Source: Zoroaster sp. YZ-2022
Lineage: Eukaryota > Echinodermata > Asteroidea > Forcipulatida > Zoroasteridae
Assembly (NCBI GenBank): GCA_029582265.1
Contig: CM055816.1
Location: 7,688,047 to 7,752,046, forward strand
DNA: 64,000 nt
Direction: 5' to 3'
The notes under the pieces were generated by a model, which saw nothing but the letters and a program-made list of their open reading frames with translations, was not told the origin of the DNA and made no database searches. Positions 12,463 through 22,306 of the stretch are shown one piece after another. Made by a program: the position numbers and the translations under genes. The first letter of the stretch is position 1; each line of letters starts with the position of its first letter.

Positions 12463-12810
12463 TATGAATAACTTTACCCTGAAAATGCCCTGAAAATCCG
12501 TTTTGCCGTGAAATAATTGTGTTCACCACAATTTCACTGCAATTTCACTGTGTCTTTTCCTCTCAGATATTGGCAATAATGTTCACAGTGATTTCAGGGC
12601 AAATTCACTGTGCACTCTCGAGAATTAATAAGCTGCCCCAAAAAACTGCCACAAGAATTTCACAGTGTTTTCATGGCATTTTCACAGCGAAGGAATTCCA
12701 AGAATATTTCATAGCATTTTCACGGTGTTGTGTCATCATGAAATTGTAGTGAACTATTTATTTCTCGGTAAACGGATTTTCAGGGCATTTTCAGGGTAAA
12801 GTTATTCATA
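12463..12810. mobile_element. MITE with long TIRs (copy 2)
   Basis: 348 bp bounded by inverted TATGAATAACTTTACCCTGA; the arms continue as AATGCCCTGAAAATCCGTTT. It is the better preserved relative of 5011-5343 and is absent at the equivalent place in copy B. Confidence 0.8.
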
Positions 12811-15215
12811 GTGAATGTATATGAATGCTATGTGAATCCTATATGAATCGTATATGAATGCGAAATGAATCCTATAAGCTCCTGACAGCTCTACCAAATA
12901 TTGGGATCCAAACTTTATTATTTTTGGATAGAATATTAAATAACTTGTTTAGGTAAGCTAAAAAGCACTGGCTGTGGCTGATAATAAAAATAATAAATTA
13001 TGTCGTATTCTGTGTACATGTACCATCATTTTTGTTTCCAAAATATTGTCATGAAACAAAGAATATGTTGAATGGCTAAAATAATTACTGAAATATTAAA
13101 ATAATAAATTCACTTTAACATCCGATCAATCAACTATACACATTGTCTTTAAGACAGACCAGAGAGTCCGTGGCTAGACTAGTCAGTATTTGGTATCTTG
13201 GCATTTATATGAAAACTGAACATAAACTGGCTAGACTTCATTACACACAAAGCTATGATGGTTTTTTCTTAATAAACAAAAAATGTAATTCACTTTTATC
13301 ACTTCATCAAGTTCAAGAATCGGAGATCCTTGGTTAATACCATACATAACATTACGTGTGTGTGTGTTTTCATATAAATGAATGATCAAATCCCCCTTCC
13401 CTCATCACATCATGGCTATGTGTCTGATCCTCACAGAGTACATGAATAAATAAATTATATCCAATCCAGTATTAGAGCACTATTTATCTAGCACCCTTAT
13501 GATGAGACTATTATACAGCAGACAAATGTCAAAGTTCATAATATTCAGTTTATTAATTGTAAGCAGATCTGATGAGGCTCAACTTTTATGGTTCATTCCA
13601 TGTCTTTTTATGACTAAGGATGATCAGAGCAACCCAAGGATGATCAGAGCACACTGATCGAAACGTCCCGTTGTAACCTCCAGTTCTTTTCACAACTAAT
13701 TGCTACTTAATAGAGAATTTCACATGGTGTCATCACCACAAACAGTCTTTACTTACATGTACATGTACATAGAGATCATGTATCTAAACCTTTGAATAAT
13801 AACTCAGTCTGCCATGGTTAACATAGAACTCTCCAGAGAGATCATCATTCTAAGAACTTTCCTGGAGTAACATGACTAAATTGATTAATTTCATGACCCT
13901 ATTATTCATCAATGAATATATTTTGATTTTGAGACCATACAGATGATATAAATATCTACAGTTCAATCTACTGAACTATGGCAGACAAAAGAGATAAGTG
14001 TTGTTGACCAAAGTCATCAAAACAAAATCAAATTTCCTGTCAGCAGCAAAGACTTAAAATGTCATAATAAAGAAGCATTTAATCCTAACCAGTAATGTAC
14101 TTATTAAGAAGATGTAATTGGCAATAAAGGGTTGGGAGAATATGGTTTCAATTGGGATGATAGTGTAGATGACATCAACCCTGTGATCTGTACTTTGACA
14201 TCAGCCACATCATACAATGTGACAAGTATTTACAGTGTAAGTTTGAATATCCTGATAGTAGTTTATTTCTTTGTGAGTGATTCTGTGCAACACATGTACA
14301 ATTGTACATGTAGATTACCATTTCCTCTTGTTAGCTACTTTATATAAGGAAATGATTTGGGCTTGGTTTGGTTTATTTGCTCATTCAACATCACAATCAA
14401 GTACAGCACAATCAATAGAAACAAAATGTCAAGACAGAAAACAAAAGTGGTTGAAAAACCAGGATATAAACCCATAAATCTATATAGGATTATTTCCAAT
14501 GAGGTCCTTCAATAAAAAGATTGGAACTAAAGACAATAGCATTACACAATTACAACCAGATAAAAATCAATACATTTTTAAACACGAAAACAAAATTGGA
14601 CAAATACAGACAAGTGCAAGAGAAATGGATTGGAAGACTAGAATAAAACACATTAAAAATAATACACACTTCAAGATAGTACTCTGAAAAATAGTAAGAG
14701 AAGGCATACACAAATCAACATGAATTGCACAAGAAAAGAAAGAAAAACAAACAAGAACTCAAGTGTTTGTTAGGACAAACAAAGTGTACTCATGAACTTC
14801 CGGTTCAATCAAATTATCATTGATGACGTCACAATCATATTTTTTGAAAATATCCAAAATTTGGTATTATAACATATCAATTTCTGCTTCAAAAGACACA
14901 TCAATTTTGCATTATAATACGTTACTTTTAAATTTCTTGGAGATTAATGTGAGATATTTCATTCCCCTTTCCAAGCTCAGCTGTAAGCTTGTAAACAGCT
15001 AACTGTGCCGTCATAAAAACGGATATTCTTCCAAATTAATCATAACTAACAACACAGTGAATATGCGACATCAGACACGAGAGGGCGGTATTCAATGTCC
15101 ACAGTCAACCCCGACAGTCTTGTGCATTGTATGCTACAGTAAGTGTGTTATAATAAGACAACAGCGTCATGGCCAACAACCGTGGTGTATAGCTAAATAG
15201 GCTTGTGTATGCACA
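12811..15215. other. Host intergenic DNA, distal part of TRIM unit A
   Basis: From ~12.9 to ~14.47 kb colinear with 41.08-42.78 kb. Holds the empty site (CCATG, 13598-13602) for the palindromic insertion at 41814-41931. Short open frames around 14.1-15.0 kb are AT-rich, lack family motifs and are not conserved in copy B; I do not call them genes. Confidence 0.55.
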
Positions 15216-15380
15216 TTTAGACTGTAGACAGTTGCACATCTAGACTGTATACAGTTGCACATCTAGACTGTATACAGTTACACATCTAGACTGTAGACAG
15301 TTGCACATTTAGACTGTAGACAGTTGCACATCTATAGACTGTAGACAGTTGCACATCTAGACTGCATACAGTTACACATG
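15216..15380. repeat. 23-bp minisatellite, 7 copies
   Basis: Seven copies of a 23-bp unit AGACTGTAGACAGTTGCACA plus TCT, with point variants (GTATACAG, TTACACAT) and one 2-bp expansion. Confidence 0.9.
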
Positions 15381-17378
15381 TACATGTACATGTAAACGTG
15401 TGTATACATGCACATGCATAACGTTCGTTCAGTCGAGGGCAGAATGTATCTAATGACTAATAATAAAATCAATCAGTGATCATTCTGAGCTATGCAACTA
15501 TGTTCTTTTTGTTTAATAATTTTCACGAGTAAGAAGAAGCAAAAAAACGAGAAAAAATGAACAACTTCAAGAGGAGTTCACATTGTCGCACGTGAACACC
15601 TAACAAGATTGCACTAGAACAGAGAATAAAAAAACACTATCATGAATAATAACAAAATTGACAAAATAACAACAAAACTATAGACATATTCTTTCTAAAA
15701 ACTCCCTTGGGTAAATAATATGCATTAAAATATGATGTGTATATGTAACACAGTAGCTTTTGTGTACGTGTACTTTCAAAAGTATTCAGCTTGGCCTTAA
15801 CTTGAACCAGGATTTACCATTGAAAATTGTGCATATATTTCCTGGTTCAGGAAGTGTGTCAACTCTGCATTGGTGTATTTCTGTATAATCCTTTCAGACG
15901 CTCAATGGGAACTACATGTATGTAAAGTTGTTCCTGGTACCCATTTGGTCATATATGCTCTACTCAGTTTATTGCCGGGATACCAATGAACTCTCCATGT
16001 CACACGATGTGAAAGTTTACACAAGGAAACTGTTTGCATCACTTTTTCACCATTTGAGCCAAGGCCCTGTGCCACTATTGATGTGCCAATTTGAATTCAG
16101 TTTAATTCTGTTTTAATTTCACATTATTTTCTGAAAAGTCTACTGCATCTTGTATGGTAAGTGTTTATAAACCACCACTGGCACCAGACAACATTTATAA
16201 TTGAATACTTTGGAGAGAAAAAAACTCTCAATCTTTTCTAATTCTGGGGAAAGCAAGTCAAATGTATTCCAAACTGTGATAAATGCCACGCCAGCTTCTC
16301 TGCAATCTGCAATATATCCTCTCAGCCAAGTGGATATAATTATAGCATTTTGCTATGAAACTCTTCATATATGTATACTGCATCTTGCTTGGACAGTCGG
16401 ACTCCATTTACTGACATAACATTTGAATATTAACCCTTCTGTGACTGCAAGAGTCAAAATCTGCCAAAATGTTGATACCTGTATACTTGCCAAGGTATAT
16501 CTAGTGCACTTAAAAAGTCGAACAGTGTCAAACCTTATATATGTGGTAAGTACATTTACAGGTTAAAAGGAGTTGACCGCTTTTGATTGGTAAATGTATT
16601 GTTTGTATTATTGTGAGTGGTCAAAATGACAGTAAGGCCATTCCAATTTTATTAGTTGGTTTACGGATTTTTTAGGTGCTGAAAAAGGTTGTCAGACAGG
16701 GAAAAAAATGATGGTATTAAAAGTGTTGTAAACATGTACATGTAAATCCATTGGACGACAATCATAAGATCTGCTTTTTATACTGGGATTTACCTCCGTC
16801 TCACAATTCCATGTCAGTTATAATAAGCCTACTTTGCATCTTTTCAATTTCTGTTTAATACCCATTATAATTTATTTATTATTTTGTATTATTTAAATAA
16901 TTGTTTCTGCGAATTGGAAATAAATGTTCGATGAACGAATGAATGAGTCAGAGTACGCTTCTTGTGAGGTTTATTTATTATTCTGCACCCTAACACATGA
17001 GTGGATCTACAAGAGCTACAATATATAAATGGGCTTTTGGATTGTGAGAAAATTTTATTTGGCACACTTAAAACTCTCTGGACTACCCTACCCAAATTTA
17101 TAAAATGAAGATAAATGGTTCTGGACTGTCTATTTATATTAATAAAGAATGAAAATTAATTACAGCCATCAGTGTATTAACGTCAGTTATTACATTTAGT
17201 ACTAGCCGTTCCGGAGGCAGTCATGTCGACGGCACTTGCAGTGATTGTTCACCGATGCCCACTGCATTGGACAATGAACCAATACTTTCATCAAGGGAGA
17301 TGGCAATAAGGCGTTTATCCAGCTTTCCTCCCTCCTTTACAGTCACAGAAAATTATTCTTTGCTTGAACTTGCCACCG
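15381..17378. other. Host intergenic DNA left of Polinton 1
   Basis: 15.77-16.25 kb is a duplicate of 5.43-5.93 kb. No gene or RNA recognised; short frames lack motifs. The last five bases, CACCG (17374-17378), are the likely target duplication of Polinton 1. Confidence 0.5.
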
Positions 17379-17722
17379 AGTAGTAATGTTAGATGGCGCA
17401 TCTATATCAACTACTTAAAAAAGATATTTTTATTAAAATGAGGTGACCTCATCATCAACTACTTAAAAAAGATATTTTTATTAAAATGAGGTGACCTCAT
17501 CATCAACTACTTAAAAAAGATATTTTTATTAAAATGAGGTGACCTCATCAAAAAATCGATGAGGTCAAGAGTGTATAAAAAAAAAACGGTGACCCAGTAC
17601 ACCCATAAAAAAAAGAGACTTTAAAAAGTGAAGAAAGACTTTAACTATTATCTAGTTGTATAATAAAGATGGAGACAACGAAATATTTATCGAAATGGAC
17701 ATTGAAAGAATTGCAAGATTTT
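17379..17722 (+). repeat. Polinton 1 left TIR (344 bp)
   Basis: Identical, as far as I can check, to the reverse complement of 32523-32866. It contains three 48-bp direct repeats (starting 17406, 17454, 17502), each with the inverted repeat TGAGGTGACCTCA, then A-rich runs, the 49-nt leader and the first 18 codons of the flanking gene. A TIR ending inside a coding sequence means both ends of the element encode the same N-terminus. Confidence 0.95.
17620..17668 (+). promoter_or_regulatory. Shared leader/promoter, copy 1
   Basis: A 49-nt block TTTAAAAAGTGAAGAA...TTGTATAATAAAG ends directly at the ATG at 17669. The same block precedes 18173 and, as the right TIR copy, the PolB start at 32576, always 49 nt long. 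TATAATAA is too near the ATG for a conventional TATA box unless the leader is very short. Confidence 0.65.
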
Positions 17723-18118
17723 ACTTTAGCTCAATTACTAGAGCGCGTTAATTTCAGAAATATTGAGCTACCGCTACTCGGCTCGGGAGCGAACGAGGGG
17801 TTGATTAAAAAAGACTACAATAACGCTATTAAAAGGTTTCGCAGTTTTGGATGGATAGTAGATCGTATCGAAGAAATGCGTCTAAACATTGATATTCCTC
17901 AACCTCTGAGAAGTGGTTCTTATAATAAAACTTACCTCAACGAAGAGATGAAATGGGCTTTACGCGCTCATCGTTTTCAACTAATAAGCGCGTTGGAAGA
18001 TCTAGCGAGCACGTTGATATCACTGGACTATCCCAGAATCTCCTCTATAAATTTTAATATATATAAACAAATAAAAGTGTTTATAAAACACTTGTATGAT
18101 ACTCTGCTAGATTTTTAA
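17669..18118 (+). CDS. Mosaic mini-protein built from PolB N-terminal segments (149 aa)
   Basis: Residues 1-18 are identical to the PolB N-terminus because they lie in the TIR. Next comes a block almost identical, also at DNA level, to PolB residues ~73-99 (IELPLLGSGANEGLIKKDY), then one matching PolB ~224-247 (GWIVDRIEEM, PLRSGSY), then ~55 residues with no counterpart seen. The DNA identity shows recent recombination rather than old paralogy. The LKELQ and LIKKDYINAI segments resemble SAP/Rho-N helix-extension-helix DNA-binding motifs (weak). It could be a free N-terminal domain that modulates or primes replication, or merely debris kept open. Same leader as PolB and the next gene. Confidence 0.75.
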   Translation: METTKYLSKWTLKELQDFTLAQLLERVNFRNIELPLLGSGANEGLIKKDYNNAIKRFRSFGWIVDRIEEMRLNIDIPQPLRSGSYNKTYLNEEMKWALRAHRFQLISALEDLASTLISLDYPRISSINFNIYKQIKVFIKHLYDTLLDF

Positions 18119-18123
18119 CGTAG

Positions 18124-18172
18124 TTTAAAAAGTGAAGAAATTTTTTAACTATTATCTAGTTGTATAATAAAG
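18124..18172 (+). promoter_or_regulatory. Shared leader/promoter, copy 2
   Basis: Repeats the 49-nt leader of the TIRs with changes in one 5-6 base stretch (AAGACTTT to ATTTTTT) and identical spacing to the ATG at 18173. It lies outside the TIR, so it is an independent duplication. Confidence 0.7.
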
Positions 18173-18463
18173 ATGACTACAAGTGTTTTTTGCGAATGGC
18201 TTTTAGTTGGTAAAACAGACAAGTGTTGTATTATTAGTTGTAGGAATACGGTATATTGTGATTTACACAAACGGAGGGTCAATAGTGGAAAAAGTATTCC
18301 TATTGCGTGTAAAATATGTAAAAAAGGGACAAAAGCAAAGGCGGGTTTGTGTACGAAATGCGCAAAGATTACGAGAATAAATCCTTATTATCATTTTAAA
18401 GCTGTAGAAGGAAAAGCTAGACGTTTTTATAATAGAGTGATGAAAGAATTGTTAGAAAGATAA
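18173..18463 (+). CDS. Small Cys-rich zinc-binding protein (96 aa)
   Basis: Two Cys/His clusters: CC-x3-C-x5-C-x2-H near residues 18-31, and C-x2-C...C-x2-C near 45-63 (ACKICKK, GLCTKC), followed by a basic helical tail. Small Cys-rich proteins of this kind occur in Polintons and large DNA viruses; the function is unknown, with nucleic-acid binding or transcriptional control an inference. It shares its leader with PolB, suggesting early co-expression. It ends one base from the end of the convergent, extended frame described next. Confidence 0.7.
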   Translation: MTTSVFCEWLLVGKTDKCCIISCRNTVYCDLHKRRVNSGKSIPIACKICKKGTKAKAGLCTKCAKITRINPYYHFKAVEGKARRFYNRVMKELLER

Positions 18464-18464
18464 A

Positions 18465-18647
18465 TTACGTCGCTGGGGCGTACGGAGGAGGTCTATCAAT
18501 TACACGCTCCGCTACTCGCGAAGCGTGTTTTTGCTGACACGAAGCGTAATAGCTCTTATTTATCGTCAAAGCTACTTTAAACTCAAAAGTTTTTCTATAA
18601 GAATTTTTTTTTCTGCATCAGAGTTTACTTTTGTTTTAACCTCTGGT
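18465..18647 (-). other. Hidden C-terminal extension of the 18648-19205 gene, with PPPY motif
   Basis: Beyond the stop at 18648 the minus strand stays open in another frame for ~60 nt, up to an A9 run near 18602-18610, then reopens in the original frame to a stop at 18465-18467, one base from the convergent gene. The upstream change of frame can occur at the A7 run 18673-18679. The shifts are +1 and -1 and cancel. The last residues include PPPY. Two indels (biological or sequencing), or slippage, would explain this. Confidence 0.55.
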
Positions 18648-19205
18648 TCACTCTTCGCGACGGTGAAACGGATTTTTTTCTTTCATTTTATAATATTTTT
18701 CTCGCTCTTCAGTCACGAGTACAAATTCTTCTTGGTTGATGTAACCGTCTTCTAAAGCTTTACTAACGTGGTTTTCGATCGTGTTGAGTTTACTCAACGC
18801 TAAAATTCGTATTTCATCGTGTTTTTTAGCTTTTTTATAACATGCTTTTTTCGCGTAAATAAGAGCTAAAGCTGTGACGCCCAACCCCGAAGCTAAACCT
18901 TCTAAAGCTAATCCAACGGGCGACGATACGACCGTGGCGATACTGGCTATTCCGATGGCTCCCGCTCCAATACAGCCCAATTCTGCGAGAGTTTCTACGA
19001 CGTTACAAGCGTTTATGATTTTATTATATTTTTTATATACACTCTCACGTTCGTTTATTTCAATTCGTAATTCTTTTTGAATATCATAAATTGTTTGCAA
19101 TCGAAATGATTTAGCATCACTCGTCAAAGGCGGTAAATTTGGATAAAGAGATGATGATGGTAAATTCGGATAAAGTACGTTCGTCGATTCTATAGGCGCG
19201 CTCAT
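18648..19205 (-). CDS. Membrane protein with YPNL motifs (185 aa as read)
   Basis: The N-terminus carries two copies of LYPNLP (residues ~11-26), matching the YPxL consensus bound by ALIX in ESCRT-dependent budding. A charged helical region follows, then a Gly/Ala-rich hydrophobic stretch (~70-118) able to form one or two membrane segments, then a Lys/Glu-rich tail. The frame probably continues to 18465 (preceding entry). No family recognised. A membrane-active virion protein is plausible from motifs and company, but the late-domain reading rests on short matches only. Confidence 0.65.
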   Translation of the reverse strand: MSAPIESTNVLYPNLPSSSLYPNLPPLTSDAKSFRLQTIYDIQKELRIEINERESVYKKYNKIINACNVVETLAELGCIGAGAIGIASIATVVSSPVGLALEGLASGLGVTALALIYAKKACYKKAKKHDEIRILALSKLNTIENHVSKALEDGYINQEEFVLVTEEREKYYKMKEKNPFHRREE

Positions 19206-19228
19206 TGTTTTTATTATAGAAAAAGATT

Positions 19229-19723
19229 TTAATTTAACATAATAGTTCTAACAATCAACTCGTAACAGATTCCTTCATAAAAAGAGCCGAATAAATTTAG
19301 AGTTATATATTTTTTAATTTCACGAGCATTTACATTAAAAACGTAGCATAATGTATATTCTAAAAATTGTGTTCTACCGCCAAAACTAAAACCACCAATA
19401 TTGTACAGATCTGTATTGTTTTTACTGTCATAACGTATAATACTTTTCTCTATAGAAAATAAAATATTTTCACCCTCATTAGTTTTAGCGCAGTACGAGA
19501 AAAACAACGGGTCTGTCCATATATAAAAACCTATTGTATTCGGGATCCAAAGCAATTCAATTTCTGAATCTCCATAAATAGCGTATTCACTCAAGCCATC
19601 ACTAGGTTTGATGTGCCCAAATTTAACATATCTTTTCGGCTCGTTATCAACAACATTTTCAACAACAACATTTTTAACAACATTTTCATTACTCTTTCGA
19701 CTGGGTCCATAAATGCTCGCCAT
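19229..19723 (-). CDS. Unknown beta-rich protein, MASIYGPSR family member 1 (164 aa)
   Basis: Starts with MASIYGPSR exactly like the neighbouring gene at 19742, then diverges. Composition (many Ile, Tyr, Phe, alternating hydrophobics, few charged helices) and a final GSFYEGICYELIV strand-like segment suggest a beta-sandwich. It lies among structural genes, 18 bp after its paralogue on the same strand. An accessory capsid, fibre or spike role is inference; no domain was recognised. Confidence 0.7.
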   Translation of the reverse strand: MASIYGPSRKSNENVVKNVVVENVVDNEPKRYVKFGHIKPSDGLSEYAIYGDSEIELLWIPNTIGFYIWTDPLFFSYCAKTNEGENILFSIEKSIIRYDSKNNTDLYNIGGFSFGGRTQFLEYTLCYVFNVNAREIKKYITLNLFGSFYEGICYELIVRTIMLN

Positions 19724-19741
19724 ATTTATATTATAAATTAT

Positions 19742-20233
19742 TTAATTCGATGGTAAACTTGCAATTTTTATATTGAAACAGATTTTTGAATTTAGCGAAC
19801 CAAAAAAACTCGCTTCAACAAAAACTTTTCTAACGTTTCGTATTTTAAAACACATTTCGTATTTTAAATGTTGAATTTCATCATCGAGAAAATGAAATTT
19901 TTCATTTCGTTCCGGAGAAGGAATATAATAAATGTTGGGAGCGTAATCTCTCGTCGCCGAATGCGTAGCGAAACTATTAGTTTTTATAAACTGCGTAAAA
20001 ATGCTACAATACGTCGGCGCGGTCGTAAACAAGAAAAAGGGTTGTTTAAACGTATCCTCCCATCCGAGTACAACGTCGACTTTTTCGATTAAAACTAATC
20101 GCTGTAAAATTTCATCTCTGTTTAGATATCCGTGATGTTCGTAAATTTCACCTTTCGATTCATCGCTAGCGATCGTTCTAATATTCGTTGTACGCTTCGC
20201 GTCAGCGCGACTCGGTCCGTAAATACTCGCCAT
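19742..20233 (-). CDS. Unknown beta-rich protein, MASIYGPSR family member 2 (163 aa)
   Basis: Tandem relative of the 164-aa protein downstream: same first nine residues, same length and a matching C-terminal pattern (FFGSLNSKICFNIKI against LFGSFYEGICYELIV). The middle is diverged. The stop of the upstream 230-aa minor capsid candidate abuts its ATG (20233/20234), so the three genes form a tight minus-strand cluster. Function unknown. Confidence 0.7.
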   Translation of the reverse strand: MASIYGPSRADAKRTTNIRTIASDESKGEIYEHHGYLNRDEILQRLVLIEKVDVVLGWEDTFKQPFFLFTTAPTYCSIFTQFIKTNSFATHSATRDYAPNIYYIPSPERNEKFHFLDDEIQHLKYEMCFKIRNVRKVFVEASFFGSLNSKICFNIKIASLPSN

Positions 20234-20926
20234 TTATATTATTTCTACATTTAAAATAATGGGGAAACCGTGATTATGTATATCTCTACTTTTGCTATCT
20301 CTAACTCGAAAACTCAACTCGTTAAAAGTTCCGAGTCGCAATTTTTTTGCTAACGGATTTGTATATTGCATGTACATGCTTTCACCAAACGACGCGCCTT
20401 GCAAAGGCAGCGAGTTTAAAATTGTGCAAGCTTTTCCGTTGAAATAATTATCGGTCGTAGAAATTTGATCGCAATGAATATATAAAAATTTAAAAAGTTG
20501 TACGTCAATTTTGTTGGTGTATTCTCCCGCGGTTAGAGATTCGCTATGCAACCCCAATAAATTAGCTAACCCAGATGTAAATTTAACGCTCTTGTTCGCT
20601 TGAGCTAATATTAACGTGTATTCACCCTTGGATTTATCGATTCTAAACGTTATCCAAGGCTCATTTTTCGTTATAATATCGATAATTTCGATAATGTTGT
20701 AAAGGCCCGCCTCGATAAATTTTACATCACCTTCCGATTCACCCACCGTACGAATTAGTATTCTTTCTTTTTTACGTATGTTGTAATATCCCACCCAAAT
20801 GTTTACGCTGTGTAATATAATCGAGAGATTGCCTCGCCGATTATCGATAACGTTTTCTAATTGAATCGATCCACCTTCTTTACCAATTTCGATTTCGAAC
20901 GTATGATACATTTTATTATTAAACAT
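20234..20926 (-). CDS. Minor capsid (penton-like) protein candidate (230 aa)
   Basis: Layout fits the single-jelly-roll minor capsid proteins of Polintons: an N-terminal beta region, then SGLANLLGLHSESL (the L-x-LLG-F block of the family), a LYIHCDQI strand, PLQ...YMQYTNP, LGTFNELSFRVRD and a final GFPIILNVEI strand, the same order as the minor capsid pieces of Polinton 2 at 48428-49175. The start could be at 20926 or at an internal Met (20911). Divergently paired with the 449-aa gene, with only 24 bp between starts, so a compact bidirectional promoter is implied. Confidence 0.65.
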   Translation of the reverse strand: MFNNKMYHTFEIEIGKEGGSIQLENVIDNRRGNLSIILHSVNIWVGYYNIRKKERILIRTVGESEGDVKFIEAGLYNIIEIIDIITKNEPWITFRIDKSKGEYTLILAQANKSVKFTSGLANLLGLHSESLTAGEYTNKIDVQLFKFLYIHCDQISTTDNYFNGKACTILNSLPLQGASFGESMYMQYTNPLAKKLRLGTFNELSFRVRDSKSRDIHNHGFPIILNVEII

Positions 20927-20950
20927 TATATATAACTTTTCTAATAATTA

Positions 20951-22300
20951 ATGACGTTTCCATTAGCATTCGAGAGTAATTTTACGTATTCGTACGAGCA
21001 ATCTGGAAATTTTAAAGCGCCTCTTAATTTTAACGATGACGATTTAACGAGTATAAACATTTACGTAAACAAGAACGAGTTTTTAAACGTTCGTTTTAAT
21101 AATGTTTTCAATGACTACAAGCTGCCTCGCGTAACAAGCGACGACGTTGTCGACGATTGGTATTCCAACCCACTCTTATTTTATCAAAATCAAATAAATT
21201 TTGTGACGTACTGCGCTACGACGAGGTGCGGCGTGAGTTATCAACATTTAAACCATTTAAACCCAATGATTCGTAGTTTTTTTAGATTTCACGTCTATTA
21301 TCAAATTAGACGATTGCTCAAAGAAATGAGCTGTCCCGCATCTTTTCAAAATTTCTATAACCCGTTTGCCAATAATATAGACGTGGGCGCGTACAAAAGA
21401 CTATGCAAAGAATTTCACCTTTCTCAAGCCTCCAATTGGAAACAACGAGTCGATTTAAATTCAAACGGATTAGGAACGGCTTATTATTACGACTCTGGTT
21501 ACAAAGCGGTACCCAATAACAACTACGATAAAAGTAGTTTGAACGTTATTTCTACCGAGGTGACCGATTATGATTATTACAAAACCGCGACTAGGATGAG
21601 TTTTGGAGACCATCCTTCGACCTATACGATCGCATTCATTACACAATCTTCAACCAAGCTCGCTTGGTCAAAATTTATAATCAGCGAGTCTAGAGGTTTT
21701 ACGGATGTGGGTACGCAACGAATAAACGATTCTATAAGAACGTACGTTTACGCGTTATTGGGAGCTCAAGCGCAAGTAAAAAGCTCATTTTTAGCGGGTG
21801 GTACGGGTTTAGACGCGAAACGCGAATTTATAAATATAGTAAAAGCAGAGATTGACTCTCCGGTCGATTTACAATCTTCTATTCAACGATATCAAGATGT
21901 TTTACAATACGCTCGCAGTCGTTTAAACTTTTGTCTAGGAGAAAATTTATACATGATGCCTAGCGATATGAATTTACGAATAGGTAATTATGCGGGATAC
22001 AACAATAATCTATTAATCGCGACGAGCGGTTTATCTTTAGGTGGCAATTTAGATACAAATTCAACACCCGTTGTTCCTCCTATTTTACCTTTGCTTAACG
22101 ACAGCGAATCAATTACAAAACATGTAGAAGATGATTTAGAATCATCTTCTACAATAGCGTACGCGCAAGACGCTACGCCGCGCAAGCGCTCTTTAGAAGA
22201 TGCGATAAACGATGCTAGTCATCAAGAAGAAAAAAATTCTTTAATACTTGGTTTTGCGATTTTAGCCGGTGTAGGCGTTATGATTTATGAATTGTTTTAA
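20951..22300 (+). CDS. Conserved Polinton protein with C-terminal membrane anchor (449 aa)
   Basis: A long soluble region with SRGFTDVGTQRINDSIRTYV, YALLGAQAQ and LGENLYMMPSDMNLRIG, blocks I associate from memory with an uncharacterised protein recurrent in invertebrate Polintons. The last ~20 residues (SLILGFAILAGVGVMIYELF) form a membrane segment at the extreme C-terminus, preceded by an acidic low-complexity linker. Tail-anchored virion or assembly protein is inference. It converges with the 417-aa gene, 6 bp apart. Confidence 0.7.
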   Translation: MTFPLAFESNFTYSYEQSGNFKAPLNFNDDDLTSINIYVNKNEFLNVRFNNVFNDYKLPRVTSDDVVDDWYSNPLLFYQNQINFVTYCATTRCGVSYQHLNHLNPMIRSFFRFHVYYQIRRLLKEMSCPASFQNFYNPFANNIDVGAYKRLCKEFHLSQASNWKQRVDLNSNGLGTAYYYDSGYKAVPNNNYDKSSLNVISTEVTDYDYYKTATRMSFGDHPSTYTIAFITQSSTKLAWSKFIISESRGFTDVGTQRINDSIRTYVYALLGAQAQVKSSFLAGGTGLDAKREFINIVKAEIDSPVDLQSSIQRYQDVLQYARSRLNFCLGENLYMMPSDMNLRIGNYAGYNNNLLIATSGLSLGGNLDTNSTPVVPPILPLLNDSESITKHVEDDLESSSTIAYAQDATPRKRSLEDAINDASHQEEKNSLILGFAILAGVGVMIYELF

Positions 22301-22306
22301 AACACA

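Larger units (their letters stand above)
6780..14470. repeat. Segmental duplication, copy A (partner 34230-42776)
   Basis: Colinear with 34230-42776 in the same orientation: TRIM exon 1, intron, exon 2, then several kilobases of non-coding DNA with long near-identical blocks up to AACAAAAGTGGTTGA. Insertions private to each copy interrupt the colinearity (see findings). Copy A carries its own SINE at 11616-11960 and MITE at 12463-12810. Confidence 0.88.
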
